A DNA stretch of 64,000 nucleotides from CAIQJJ01 sp964606085 (GCA_964606085.1 CAZSFD010000003.1:1-64000), one strand, 5' to 3'. Counted from the first letter of the stretch, positions 41,067-50,199 are shown. The notes: a model not told the origin generated them from the sequence alone. Numbers and translations: made by a program.

Positions 41067-42623
41067 ATGCCCGACCCATTGGTCGAATGCGTTGCTAATT
41101 ATTCCGAAGCCCGCCGCCCTGAAGTGGTGGATCAAATTATCCAGGTGATAGTGGGGGTACATGGCGTCCAATTGCTGGATCGCCACGCCGATCTCGATCA
41201 TAACCGCACCGTCATCACGTTTGTCGGTTCGCCCGATGCCGTGGAAGAAGCCGCCTTTCGCTCGATTGCCAAAGCCGCGGCGTTGATCAACCTTGACCAG
41301 CACAAAGGTGAGCATCCCCGCATCGGTGCAGCCGATGTGATCCCCTTTGTGCCGATCCGTGATGTAACCATGCAGCAGTGCATCGAAATGGCCCGCCGCC
41401 TGGGCCGCCGCGTGGGCAAGGAACTTGACATTCCCGTCTATCTCTACGAAGAAGCCGCCACCCGCCCCGAACGTCAAAACCTGGAAAACATCCGCCGCGG
41501 CCAATACGAGGCGCTGAAGGCCGAAATGGGCATAAACCCGGCGCGTGACCCCGATTTCGGCCCGCCAAAGGTCGGCCCGGCGGGGGCCACCGTCATCGGC
41601 GCACGCCAACCGCTGATCGCTTACAACGTCTACCTGACCACCGACGATGTACGCATCGCCAACAAAATTGCCCAGGCCATACGCCATTCGACCGGCGGAT
41701 TTCGATTCGTGAAGGCCATGGGGGTGCTGGTGGAAGGCCGCGCCCAGGTTTCGATGAATCTGACCAATTTCCGCCAGACGCCGATCCAGCGCGTGGTCGA
41801 GGCTATCCGCGGCGAAGCTGCTCGCTATGGTGTGGGCGTCCATCACAGCGAACTGGTGGGGCTGATCCCGCAAGAAGCCCTGGTAAATGCCGCCGTGTGG
41901 TATTTGCAACTGGATGATTTCGAGCCGGCCCAAATCCTCGAAAACAAACTTGCCAGCCTTTCGACAAGCCCAGGGCAAGCGCTGCAACCTGCCACCTCGC
42001 AGCCTTCCAATTTTCTCGATGACCTGGCTGCTGGCACACCCACACCCGGCGGCGGTTCTGCGGCAGCGCACACCGCCGCCGCCGCGGCGGCCCTGGTCGC
42101 CATGGTGGCGCGCCTGACGGTGGGCAAGAAGAAATATGCCGACGTGCAGCCCCACATGCAGGAAGTGATCGAACGGGCAGAAGATTATCGCCGTGAACTG
42201 ACCCAGGCCGTCGAACGTGACGCGGCCGCCTTCGAGTCGGTGATGGCTGCCATGCGCCTGCCCAAAGATACCCCCGATCACGAACGCTTTCGCGCCCAGG
42301 CGGTGCAGGCGGCCACGCTCAACGCCACCCACGCCCCGCTCGATGTGGCCCGCCTGGCGGTGGATGTGATGGAACTGGCCCTCGATGTGGCCCTGCATGG
42401 CAACCTCAACGCCATTTCTGATGCGGGCGTGGCGGCTGGCCTGGCGCAGGCGGCGCTCAGCGGCGCGGCGCTTAATGTACACATCAACTTGAAGGGGTTG
42501 GAAGATGTATCGGTGCGCCAGGCGATGATCGCCCAACTCAAAACCTATGAAAACGAAGCCCAGGCCATCACCGGCCAGGTTCACCAGGCTTTGCAAGAAC
42601 GTGGGGGAGTTTCACTGGCATGA
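41067..42623 (+). CDS. ftcD: Bifunctional glutamate formimidoyltransferase / formimidoyl-THF cyclodeaminase
   Basis: 518 residues. Residues 1-300 are the formimidoyltransferase (VECVANYSEARRPEVVDQI, LDRHADLDHNRTV, HPRIGAADVIPFVP, TGGFRFVKAMGV). A linker at about 294-312 (LASLSTSPGQALQPA) is followed by the cyclodeaminase helical domain (FLDDLAAGTPTPGGGSAAA ... ISDAGVAAGLAQAAL). The enzyme moves the formimino group of histidine breakdown to tetrahydrofolate and makes methenyl-THF with release of ammonia. AGGAGG precedes the ATG; TATAAT at 41032-41037 is its -10. Overlaps the CapA-like gene by 4 bases. No hut genes are near. Confidence 0.95.
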   Translation: MPDPLVECVANYSEARRPEVVDQIIQVIVGVHGVQLLDRHADLDHNRTVITFVGSPDAVEEAAFRSIAKAAALINLDQHKGEHPRIGAADVIPFVPIRDVTMQQCIEMARRLGRRVGKELDIPVYLYEEAATRPERQNLENIRRGQYEALKAEMGINPARDPDFGPPKVGPAGATVIGARQPLIAYNVYLTTDDVRIANKIAQAIRHSTGGFRFVKAMGVLVEGRAQVSMNLTNFRQTPIQRVVEAIRGEAARYGVGVHHSELVGLIPQEALVNAAVWYLQLDDFEPAQILENKLASLSTSPGQALQPATSQPSNFLDDLAAGTPTPGGGSAAAHTAAAAAALVAMVARLTVGKKKYADVQPHMQEVIERAEDYRRELTQAVERDAAAFESVMAAMRLPKDTPDHERFRAQAVQAATLNATHAPLDVARLAVDVMELALDVALHGNLNAISDAGVAAGLAQAALSGAALNVHINLKGLEDVSVRQAMIAQLKTYENEAQAITGQVHQALQERGGVSLA

Positions 42624-44389
42624 ATAAACCCGCGCACTTTGTTTTTTTTCTGCTTGGCGTATGCCTGGTTGGCCTGCTCGCGGCCTGTACACGAGTGACC
42701 GCGCCAACCATAGACCGTTGGCCGACGATGACGGCCTTTGTCGCCACCAACCAGGCTTATTGGAACCGCGGCGGCGGTGCTTCGCACACACCCGCTGCTG
42801 TGGCCGAAGTGCTGCCCACTGGCACGCTGGCGCTGGATGCCGAAAACACGCCCCTGCCAATGGCAAAGGCCACTGCCACGCCGCTGCCGCCCTCGCAGTA
42901 CACATCGCTTGCTTTGCCTGCCAGCCTGCCGCTGGCACTGCGCCAGGCCATCGCACTGCCCGAAGGGGTCAGCTTACACAGCGCTGCCCCGGCTGACCTG
43001 ACGCTTACCCTGAACGCCGCCCCGGCGCTCAGCCAGTGGGTGTATGCCCTGGTTGCCCCCTTTCCCACGCTGACCGATGATGTGCCATTCGACAATCTGC
43101 GCCGGGCCTGGTTGGGCGAAACGAGCCTCCCCGGCCAGCCTCTTCTGATGGATGCGGAGACCCTGGCTTTGTTCACCGCCCATTGGGGCGCGCCGGCGGC
43201 TGGTGTGGTCGAAACGCTTCCTACCGACCAATTGCTCGATACGGCCTGGTCGCGCCGCACCACCTGGGCCATCATCCCCTTTGAGCGCTTGCAGCCGCGT
43301 TGGAAAGTGCTGAGCCTGGATGGGCAATCACCCATCCACAAAAATTTTGACCGCCAGACCTACCCGTTGACGGTTTCGTTTGGTGTGATAGATGCCCAGG
43401 GCAACCCGGTCATGCAGCTTCCTGAAGGTTGGCTGCTGCCCGAAACGAACCGTGACCCCAACCGCATGACCGTAGCCGTCTTGACCGGCGTGACCGCCCT
43501 GGTGCGCGGCACCTCGAACACCATGTACGCCAAAGGCATCACCTATCCGGCGCAAGAGATCGGCCCCTGGCTGCGCGAAGCCGACATCACCCACATCAGC
43601 AACGAAATCACATTTACCGATGACTGCTTGAAATATGACACCAGCATTGTCGAACTCAAATTTTGCACCAACGCCGAGTACATCGGTCTGCTGGAAGCTG
43701 TGGACGCCAACGTGATCGAACTGACAGGCGATCACTTCATTGACCAATCTGCTGATGCCATGCGCTACACGCTCGATCTGTACCACCAGCGCGGCTGGCT
43801 GACCTACGGCGGCGGCGCGACCCTGGCAGAGGGTCTGAAAGCGGTCACGCTGGCGCATAACGGCAATCAATTTGCCTTTATCGGCTGTAACGCCAAGGGC
43901 GGCGGCTATGCTCTGGCCAGCGAAACCAACCCCGGCGCGGCCGAGTGTGACTTCGACCAGCAATATGCCGAAGTGCGCCGCCTGAGCCAGGAGGGGTACA
44001 TTGTGATAGCCACCATGCAGCACGAGGAAATTTACCGGCACACCGTCTCGCCTGAAGTGCGCCCCGATTTCGTCGGCTTCGCCAATGCCGGCGCGGCCAT
44101 CGTGCAGGGCAGCCAGGCGCACATGCCGCAAAATTTCGAGTTTGTGGGCAATTCGTTGATCCATTATGGCCTGGGCAACCTGTTCTTCGATCAAATTTAC
44201 GAGCTGGATTTCAACAACCAGCCGATGGCCGATAAAGCGTTCATTGACCGGCACATCTTTTACGCTGGCCGCCATATCAGCACCGAACTGCTCACCATCC
44301 AGTTTGTAGATTATGCCCTTTCTCGTCCGATGACCTCTGCCGAACGTGAGGCTTTTTTGCGGGTAATTTTTACGGCAAGTGGCTGGTAA
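42620..44389 (+). CDS. CapA-like (PGA_cap metallophosphatase-fold) lipoprotein
   Basis: 589 residues. Type II signal peptide with lipobox LLAAC at residues 21-25. The first ~250 residues form a divergent N-terminal region resembling a periplasmic binding-type half. The C-terminal part carries PGA_cap features: VLTGVTALVRG, SNEITFTDDC, VIELTGDHFIDQ (GDH-D), GGGATLAEGLKAVTL, ATMQHEEIY (HxE) and SQAHMPQNFEFV, close to the metal ligands of CapA/PgsA. CapA proteins participate in poly-gamma-glutamate handling, but here the role is unknown. Its ATG overlaps the TGA of ftcD, so translation is coupled. Confidence 0.85.
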   Translation: MNKPAHFVFFLLGVCLVGLLAACTRVTAPTIDRWPTMTAFVATNQAYWNRGGGASHTPAAVAEVLPTGTLALDAENTPLPMAKATATPLPPSQYTSLALPASLPLALRQAIALPEGVSLHSAAPADLTLTLNAAPALSQWVYALVAPFPTLTDDVPFDNLRRAWLGETSLPGQPLLMDAETLALFTAHWGAPAAGVVETLPTDQLLDTAWSRRTTWAIIPFERLQPRWKVLSLDGQSPIHKNFDRQTYPLTVSFGVIDAQGNPVMQLPEGWLLPETNRDPNRMTVAVLTGVTALVRGTSNTMYAKGITYPAQEIGPWLREADITHISNEITFTDDCLKYDTSIVELKFCTNAEYIGLLEAVDANVIELTGDHFIDQSADAMRYTLDLYHQRGWLTYGGGATLAEGLKAVTLAHNGNQFAFIGCNAKGGGYALASETNPGAAECDFDQQYAEVRRLSQEGYIVIATMQHEEIYRHTVSPEVRPDFVGFANAGAAIVQGSQAHMPQNFEFVGNSLIHYGLGNLFFDQIYELDFNNQPMADKAFIDRHIFYAGRHISTELLTIQFVDYALSRPMTSAEREAFLRVIFTASGW

Positions 44390-44417
44390 AAAAGCAGGAA
44401 AAGGAGATACTTACAGC

Positions 44418-46103
44418 ATGGGACTCAAACCCGATCATTGGATTCGCAAAATGGCGCTCGAACACAAGATGATCGAGCCTTTCACCGATAGCCAGGTGCG
44501 CGACGGGGTCATCTCGTATGGCGTGTCTTCCTACGGCTACGACATCCGCGTGGCCGACGAGTTCAAGATATTCACCAACATCTATTCGGCGGTGGTGGAC
44601 CCCAAGCAGTTCGACCCGCGCTCGATGGTAGATTTCATCGGCGATGTGTGCGTCATCCCGCCCAACTCGTTTGCGCTGGCGCGCACGGTGGAGTATTTCC
44701 GCATCCCGCGTAAGGTGTTAACAGTTTGTCTGGGTAAATCAACATACGCACGTTGTTTTCGCGGTGATACGCGCGTAGCATTGGTGGACGGTTCGGCCCC
44801 TACGTTGGAAGAGATGGCGCGTCGGGCCGATGATGGCGAAATGTTCTGGGGTTATAGTGTTGGCCCTTATGGGCGACTGATGGTCACATTGCTTGAAGCG
44901 CCGCGCTACATTGGGCGCGACCAATTAATTGAAATTACACTCGATAACAATGCAGTGATTTGTTGCACCCCCGATCATCGTTTTCTCACTCGCGACGGTC
45001 AAATGCTTGAAGCCAGCACGTTATACCCTGGGCAATCTCTCATGCCGTTATATCGTCAGTCTGTGCGTGGTTATGAAGTGGTTTATCAGCCAATCAATGG
45101 GCATCTCGATCCAACCCACCGCCTGGCGGATGAGTGGAATTTGCGCCACAAAATCTACACTGATGTTCCAGGTACGCATCGCCACCACTTAGATGGAGAT
45201 CGCCTTAACAACCGTCCGTGGAATATTATCCGCATGGACGCCAGCGAACATATTCGTATGCACAATGCCGAGTCGTATGGCATAGACTTTGATCCCGATC
45301 AACATAGCCTGGCGATTCGGGATGCCCTGGCTCGTCTGGCTCAAGACGCTACATGGCCAGAGCGATACACCCAGGCTCAACGCGAACGAGCGATGGCCTT
45401 CTGGCACGAAGATCGGTATGCTGAAACGCGGCAACGGGTACTTATCGAGCGTAATAGCCCAACAGATGCTACACGCGAAGCTCATCGCCAGGCCATGCTC
45501 TGCCGATTTCAGAATCCTGAAGAGCGCCAACGCCAGGCCACCCTGGCGCGGACAGCCTGGGAAAAAGACGATAGCAGCCGCCGCGAAAAACAGGCTGAAA
45601 TTGCCCGTCAAATTCGTTTGCGACCTGAAATTACCGCTGAAACCGTGCGGGAAGCCCTGGAGCAGACGGGGTCCATCCGTGGGGCGGCCCGCCTGCTCCA
45701 TTGCGACCGGGCCGTATTTGGCCGATTTCCCGAGGTCATTCAGGCTTGTCGCGGCCAAAGGCAGCCAGCCGATAATCACAAAATCAACGCCATTCGCAGC
45801 CTGCCCGGTGATCATGATGTCTATTGTCTGACAGTGCCTGAAACGGGCAACTTCGCCCTTGAAGCAGGTGTCTTCGTCAGCAATTGCGGCATCATTGTCA
45901 ACGTCACGCCATTTGAGCCGCAGTGGGAGGGCTTCGTCACCCTCGAAATCTCTAACACCACACCGTTGCCAGCCAAAATCTACGCCAACGAAGGCATTGC
46001 CCAGGTACTCTTCTTCGAGGCCGATGAGGAATGCGAAATTTCGTATGCCGATAAGAAGGGCAAGTATCAGAAGCAACAGTCCATCGTCTTGCCCAAGTTG
46101 TAA
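44418..46103 (+). CDS. dcd: dCTP deaminase precursor interrupted by an intein
   Basis: 561 residues from the ATG at 44418 (AAGGAG 11 bases upstream). Exteins, 112 residues and 72 residues, join to a 184-residue dCTP deaminase: SYGVSSYGYDIRVADEFKIF, then GKSTYAR|CGIIVNVTPFEP (active-site Ser/Arg region) and VTLEISNTTPLPAKIYANEGIAQVLFF. The mature enzyme converts dCTP to dUTP for dTTP synthesis. The intein separates R112 from the following cysteine, next to the catalytic centre, so activity requires splicing. The +1 extein residue is Cys. Third gene of the ftcD-capA-like-dcd run. Confidence 0.93.
   Translation: MGLKPDHWIRKMALEHKMIEPFTDSQVRDGVISYGVSSYGYDIRVADEFKIFTNIYSAVVDPKQFDPRSMVDFIGDVCVIPPNSFALARTVEYFRIPRKVLTVCLGKSTYARCFRGDTRVALVDGSAPTLEEMARRADDGEMFWGYSVGPYGRLMVTLLEAPRYIGRDQLIEITLDNNAVICCTPDHRFLTRDGQMLEASTLYPGQSLMPLYRQSVRGYEVVYQPINGHLDPTHRLADEWNLRHKIYTDVPGTHRHHLDGDRLNNRPWNIIRMDASEHIRMHNAESYGIDFDPDQHSLAIRDALARLAQDATWPERYTQAQRERAMAFWHEDRYAETRQRVLIERNSPTDATREAHRQAMLCRFQNPEERQRQATLARTAWEKDDSSRREKQAEIARQIRLRPEITAETVREALEQTGSIRGAARLLHCDRAVFGRFPEVIQACRGQRQPADNHKINAIRSLPGDHDVYCLTVPETGNFALEAGVFVSNCGIIVNVTPFEPQWEGFVTLEISNTTPLPAKIYANEGIAQVLFFEADEECEISYADKKGKYQKQQSIVLPKL
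44754..45884 (+). mobile_element. Intein with HNH homing endonuclease in dcd (377 residues)
   Basis: Starts at Cys (CFRGDTRVALVDG, block A) and ends in VFVSN before a Cys extein residue. Block B is CCTPDHRFLTRDG (TxxH). Block F is VYCLTVPETGNFALEAG. The penultimate residue is Ser rather than the usual His. In the centre lies HRHHLDGDRLNNRPWNIIRM...EHIRMH, an HNH endonuclease, followed by a basic region (ATREAHRQAM...) and a helix-turn-helix-like SIRGAARLLHCDRAVF, probably target recognition. All parts for splicing and homing look intact. Confidence 0.9.
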
Positions 46104-46164
46104 AAGATGGCAGTTTGATCGTTAAAATCTTCCCCCTGCCCCCTGCTACTTGCCCCTTGCCCCC

Positions 46165-48036
46165 ATGAACCCCCGCGACTTACCCCAAATCCTTTACATA
46201 GATGACACCCCCGACGCGCGTTTGCTGGTGAGTCGCATCTTGTCGCGCAAATATCTCGTGCTGGAGGCCGGAGACGCCATCAATGGTATCGAACTGGCCC
46301 TCGATACCCAGCCCGACCTGATCTTGCTCGACATCAACCTGCCGCAGCTCAGCGGGCGCGAGGCCGCCGTGCGCTTGCGCAGCCTGCTGCCCAACACGCC
46401 CCTGGTGGCCTTCAGCGCCGACACATCTCCCGATGCCCGCGAACGCGCCCTGGCCGCCGGCTTCGCCGGCTACCTCACCAAGCCGATAGATGATTTGGAT
46501 GAGTTTGTCCAACAAATTGGCGCTTTTTTGGCCGGCAAACGCGAAACCCCGCTCAACGCCGCCCATTATCAAGAGCAGCTCACCACCGAAGTGGTGGCGC
46601 GCATGGAAGCCAAAGTGCGCGAGATGACCAAAACAGCCGAGCGCAACGACTTCCTCAACCAGCAAAACCAACTGCTCATCGCCGCCTTGCAGCGCCGCCA
46701 ACGCCTGCTCGAAGCCGCCGCCCGCATCAGCCACATCATCACCTCCATCCTCGACCTCGATGAGCTGATGAATGTGAGTACCCGCATCATCTGTGAAGAA
46801 TATGGCTTCCACTTTGCAGCCATTTTTTTGGTAGATGCCGAGGGCAAAACGGCCTCGCTGCGCGCCGGGCATGGCGATTGCGGCGATCTGCTGCTGGCGC
46901 ACGATTGCCAGCTCTCCCTGGCCGATGTCTCATCGGTCAGCCAGGCCATCGTCACCCGCACGCATCAACTACGCCAGCTTACCCCCGCAAACCCGCTCAC
47001 CGCTGTTCCCCCGCTGGTCACCGATTGCCGTTTCGAACTGGTTCTGCCGCTGATTGTCAAAGATGATGTGCTGGGGGCGCTCTCCTTGCACAGCGATCAG
47101 GCCGATGCTTACGCCGACGAAGATATGCCCGCCTTCCAGGCGTTGGTAGACCAGGTGGCCATCGCCATTGCCAACGCCCGTCTGATGCGCGACCTCGGCC
47201 AGGCGCACCACGAATTGCTGCGTACCAAAACCTTCGAGGCCATCGCCACGGCCACCGGCGAAGCCATCCACTGGGTAGGCAACAAAGCCGCCCCCATCCC
47301 CGCCAGCGCCTGCCGCATCCAGGAAGATGTGCTGGCCCTCGTTCACAGCATGGATGCGCTGCTCTCGCTGCCGCCCGCTGAACGCCTGGCGCATCCCCTG
47401 TGGCCCGCCTGGCAGGAGACTCTGCGAGCGGCGCAGGATATACCCAATGTAGCGGCTGCCCTGCAAGAATTTACCCTTGAGTCGATCCTCGAAGATTTAG
47501 CCATCATCGAGCAAAGCGCCCGTACTATTCTCAATGTCAAAGAAGACCTGATCGGCCCGGCGCGTTTGCGGCGCGAACAACCCATTGCTCTGCCGGCCTT
47601 GCTGGAGCAGGTCATCTTCGAAATGGGACTGCCCGGCGGCGTGACTACCATCACATCTGCTGCCACGATGCCCGCCATCGCTGGCGATGAACGCCAATTG
47701 GCCCAGGTCTTCAACAACCTGGTCAAGAACGCCTGGGAAGCCATGCACAACCAGAACGACCCGCGCATTCATATCACCATCCGCCCGGATGATGACCCGC
47801 ACCTGGCGCGTGTTGATGTCAGCGATAACGGCCCTGGCATTCCTGCCGAACTGTTGGATAAAATCTGGGTCTCCTTCTTCACCACCAAAGGCGACCGGGG
47901 CGGCACCGGGTTGGGGCTTTCAGCCTGCATGGCCATCGTCAACCAGCATGCGGGTAAAATCATCGTCAAAAGCCAGGTTGGTGCAGGGACAACATTTTCG
48001 GTACTTTTGCCCTTCGCAAGATCAGGAGGAAGTTAA
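46165..48036 (+). CDS. Hybrid sensor kinase: receiver-GAF-HATPase
   Basis: 623 residues. Residues 1-120 form a receiver (IDD at 12-14, D56 acceptor, K in YLTKPIDD). A coiled-coil linker is followed by a GAF domain at about 205-345. The phospho-transfer region is unusual: the His sits in AIHWVGNKAAPIPAS instead of a standard H-box. The HATPase has NNLVKNAWEAM, VSDNGPGIP and GDRGGTGLGLSAC. Its stop overlaps the start of a lone receiver gene. The start is the ATG at 46165 (a TTG five codons upstream is less likely). Confidence 0.88.
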   Translation: MNPRDLPQILYIDDTPDARLLVSRILSRKYLVLEAGDAINGIELALDTQPDLILLDINLPQLSGREAAVRLRSLLPNTPLVAFSADTSPDARERALAAGFAGYLTKPIDDLDEFVQQIGAFLAGKRETPLNAAHYQEQLTTEVVARMEAKVREMTKTAERNDFLNQQNQLLIAALQRRQRLLEAAARISHIITSILDLDELMNVSTRIICEEYGFHFAAIFLVDAEGKTASLRAGHGDCGDLLLAHDCQLSLADVSSVSQAIVTRTHQLRQLTPANPLTAVPPLVTDCRFELVLPLIVKDDVLGALSLHSDQADAYADEDMPAFQALVDQVAIAIANARLMRDLGQAHHELLRTKTFEAIATATGEAIHWVGNKAAPIPASACRIQEDVLALVHSMDALLSLPPAERLAHPLWPAWQETLRAAQDIPNVAAALQEFTLESILEDLAIIEQSARTILNVKEDLIGPARLRREQPIALPALLEQVIFEMGLPGGVTTITSAATMPAIAGDERQLAQVFNNLVKNAWEAMHNQNDPRIHITIRPDDDPHLARVDVSDNGPGIPAELLDKIWVSFFTTKGDRGGTGLGLSACMAIVNQHAGKIIVKSQVGAGTTFSVLLPFARSGGS

Positions 48037-48440
48037 TGCCATCGCACAAGATTTTGATTGTAGATGACGAGCCGTTGGTGGCCCGCAGTATGCAAAAAAC
48101 GCTGACGCGCGCCGGCTACCGGGTCGTTACCGCCCACAATTGCCCAGACGGACTGCAAACTTTCGAGGCCGAACAGCAATCGAATGAACCATTCACCCTG
48201 GCACTGCTCGACCTGAACATGCCCGGCTTTAGCGGCGCGGTGGTGGCCGGCGCCGGGCTAGATTTGCTCAGCCGCCTGCTAGAACGGCAGGCAAACTTGC
48301 CGGTGATCATTTTGACCGCCTACGACGAGGTCAACAAGGCCCGCGAAGCTGTCGCGCGCGGGGCGCGCGGTTTTTTTGTCAAAGGCCGCGAGCAGGCTTT
48401 GGTCGAACAGGTGAATGCCATTTTACAAGGAGAGAAATGA
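48036..48440 (+). CDS. Single-domain response regulator (receiver only)
   Basis: 134 residues: ILIVDDEP, phospho-acceptor D59 in LALLDLNMP, T in ILTAYDE and K in GFFVKGRE. There is a small insertion between D59 and the next strand (SGAVVAGAG). No output domain, so it probably shuttles phosphate between the two neighbouring kinases or acts by protein contact. ATG overlaps the upstream TAA (TAATG) after GGAGG; the next gene follows by 1 base. Confidence 0.92.
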   Translation: MPSHKILIVDDEPLVARSMQKTLTRAGYRVVTAHNCPDGLQTFEAEQQSNEPFTLALLDLNMPGFSGAVVAGAGLDLLSRLLERQANLPVIILTAYDEVNKAREAVARGARGFFVKGREQALVEQVNAILQGEK

Positions 48441-48441
48441 C

Positions 48442-50037
48442 ATGAGCGCCCCTTTGGATGAACAGGCCGTAGATCAAGAATTGCGCCAGGCCGAACGCCG
48501 GGCGCGCCTGCTGCACGCCGCCAACCAGGTTGGCAAACAGGCAGCCGCTATTCTCAAATTGGATGAACTTCTGCCGAAGACCGTAGACATCATCTGCGAA
48601 GCCTATGGCTTCTATTATGCCGGTGTTTTTCTGATCGATTCGACCAGCCAATGGGCCGTGCTGCGCGCCGGGCGCGGCGCCGCCGGCGCGGTGATGCTCA
48701 CCCAGGGTCACAAGCTGGCCGTCGGCGGCGATTCGATGATCGGCTGGGCCATGCAAAACCGCCAGGCGCGCATCGCCCTCGATGTGGGCAAAGACCGCGT
48801 CCACTTCAAGAACCCGTTGCTGCCGCACACTCGCTCCGAAATGGCCCTGCCGTTGGTGGTAGGCGATAAGGTGCTGGGCGCGCTCACCGTGCAAAGCATC
48901 GAACCCAGCGCCTTTTCTGCCGAGGATATCCTCACCCTGCAAACGATGGCCGATCACCTGTCGGTGGCCATTTCCAACGCCCTCACCTTGCGCCAACTCG
49001 AACGCGCCAACGCCGAAATCCTGCGCACCAAAACCTATGAGGCGCTGACCGCTGCCACCACACAGGCCATTCACTGGATCGGCAACAAGGTGGTACCGAT
49101 CACCACCACCATCACCCGCATGAAAGCCGACCTGGCCGCCGGCGAGGTGGATGTCGAATCGTTGGGTGAAGATTTGGATTTGATCGATCAGAGCGCCCGC
49201 CAAATTATCGAGGTCAAAGAAAACCTGCTGGGTTCGGCGCGTGAACAAGAGCCGCGCCCGGTGCTATTGGCCGATGTGGTTGAATCGGCGGCTTTTCATG
49301 CCGGGGTACCACCGATCCAAATGCAACTTGAAATTGCCCCCCAAACGCCCTTTGTCTGGGCCGATTCAACCCAATTGGCGCGCGGCATTGCCAACCTGAT
49401 GCGCAATGCCATCGAAGCCGACGCCAGCCGGGTCATGATCCGCATTGCCCCCGCACATGAAATCGGTTTCGTGTCGCTTGAAATTGCCGATGATGGCCCA
49501 GGCATTCCCGCTGACCAGATCGATCAGATTTGGGCGGTCTTCTTCAGCACCAAAACCGGCCACGCCGGGCTGGGGCTGCCGGCCTGCTTACACATCATCA
49601 ACCAGCACCACGGGCAGATCAGCGTGACCAGCCGTGATGGTGAAGGCGCTACTTTCCGCATCTTGCTGCCACTCGTGGAAAGCCAGGTGGCCGCGCCAAC
49701 CGACATGCTCGGCCCAGAAAAAATCTGGCTGCTCGATGATGACGACCCCTGGTCACGCCTGGCCGTAGAGGTGTTGACCGCCGGCGGCAAGCAGGTTCAA
49801 CGCGGCCTGCAAGTGGAAGGCGACCCCGACCTGATCATCGTGGATGAAGCCCTGGATACCATGACGGTTGCCGATGCGTTGGCGGCGCTCACCGAGGCCG
49901 GAAAAATTGAGCGGGTTGTGGTCGTGTCGGCAGCCCTGCTGGTAGAGTGGGCTACCGTCTATTTGCAAAGCGGGGTGCGCGATGCTCAAATCAAGCCATA
50001 TACCCCCGCGGAATTTGCTGAACTGTTGAACGCTTGA
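48442..50037 (+). CDS. GAF sensor kinase with degenerate C-terminal receiver
   Basis: 531 residues from the ATG at 48442. GAF domain about 35-185 (FYYAGVFLID, MIGWAMQNRQAR, ALPLVVGDKVLGAL), then TTQAIHWIGNKVVPITTTI, the same unusual phospho-acceptor region as the kinase at 46165. HATPase: LMRNAIEADASRVM, IADDGPGIP, HAGLGLPAC. The C-terminal 105 residues look like a receiver (IWLLDDDDPW, LIIVDEAL, VVVSAALL, IKPYTP), but the acceptor Asp is embedded in an altered DEA context. Paralogue of the other kinase, without the N-terminal receiver. Confidence 0.88.
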   Translation: MSAPLDEQAVDQELRQAERRARLLHAANQVGKQAAAILKLDELLPKTVDIICEAYGFYYAGVFLIDSTSQWAVLRAGRGAAGAVMLTQGHKLAVGGDSMIGWAMQNRQARIALDVGKDRVHFKNPLLPHTRSEMALPLVVGDKVLGALTVQSIEPSAFSAEDILTLQTMADHLSVAISNALTLRQLERANAEILRTKTYEALTAATTQAIHWIGNKVVPITTTITRMKADLAAGEVDVESLGEDLDLIDQSARQIIEVKENLLGSAREQEPRPVLLADVVESAAFHAGVPPIQMQLEIAPQTPFVWADSTQLARGIANLMRNAIEADASRVMIRIAPAHEIGFVSLEIADDGPGIPADQIDQIWAVFFSTKTGHAGLGLPACLHIINQHHGQISVTSRDGEGATFRILLPLVESQVAAPTDMLGPEKIWLLDDDDPWSRLAVEVLTAGGKQVQRGLQVEGDPDLIIVDEALDTMTVADALAALTEAGKIERVVVVSAALLVEWATVYLQSGVRDAQIKPYTPAEFAELLNA

Positions 50038-50058
50038 TTCTGCTGGTAGAAATGAGCC

Positions 50059-50082
50059 CGTGGCGCAAGTCTCTGACTTGCG
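50059..50082. repeat. Interspersed repeat A, copy 2
   Basis: Contains CGCAAGTC (50064-50071) and GACTTGCG (50075-50082) as a hairpin. 23 of 24 bases match the reverse complement of 8365-8388. Confidence 0.55.
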
Positions 50083-50088
50083 AGCGCT

Positions 50089-50144
50089 GAATTGCGCACG
50101 CTGAATTGCGCACGCTGAATTGCGCACGCTGAATTGCGCACGCT
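50089..50144. repeat. Four exact copies of a 14-bp tandem repeat
   Basis: Unit GAATTGCGCACGCT at 50089, 50103, 50117 and 50131 with no spacers. Noncoding. Fills part of the 285-base gap after the kinase gene. Confidence 0.9.
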
Positions 50145-50199
50145 TGCAAACCAAAGGTGTGCGCCACAGTGTCCCGCCCATTTTCGTCCATTGAAGCCA

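Noticed and set aside
44754..45884. Insertion of a separate gene or frameshifted dcd
   Set aside because: The frame is open across both junctions and block A, B, F and G features fit an intein.
50089..50144. CRISPR array
   Set aside because: Four contiguous 14-bp units without spacers and no cas genes nearby.
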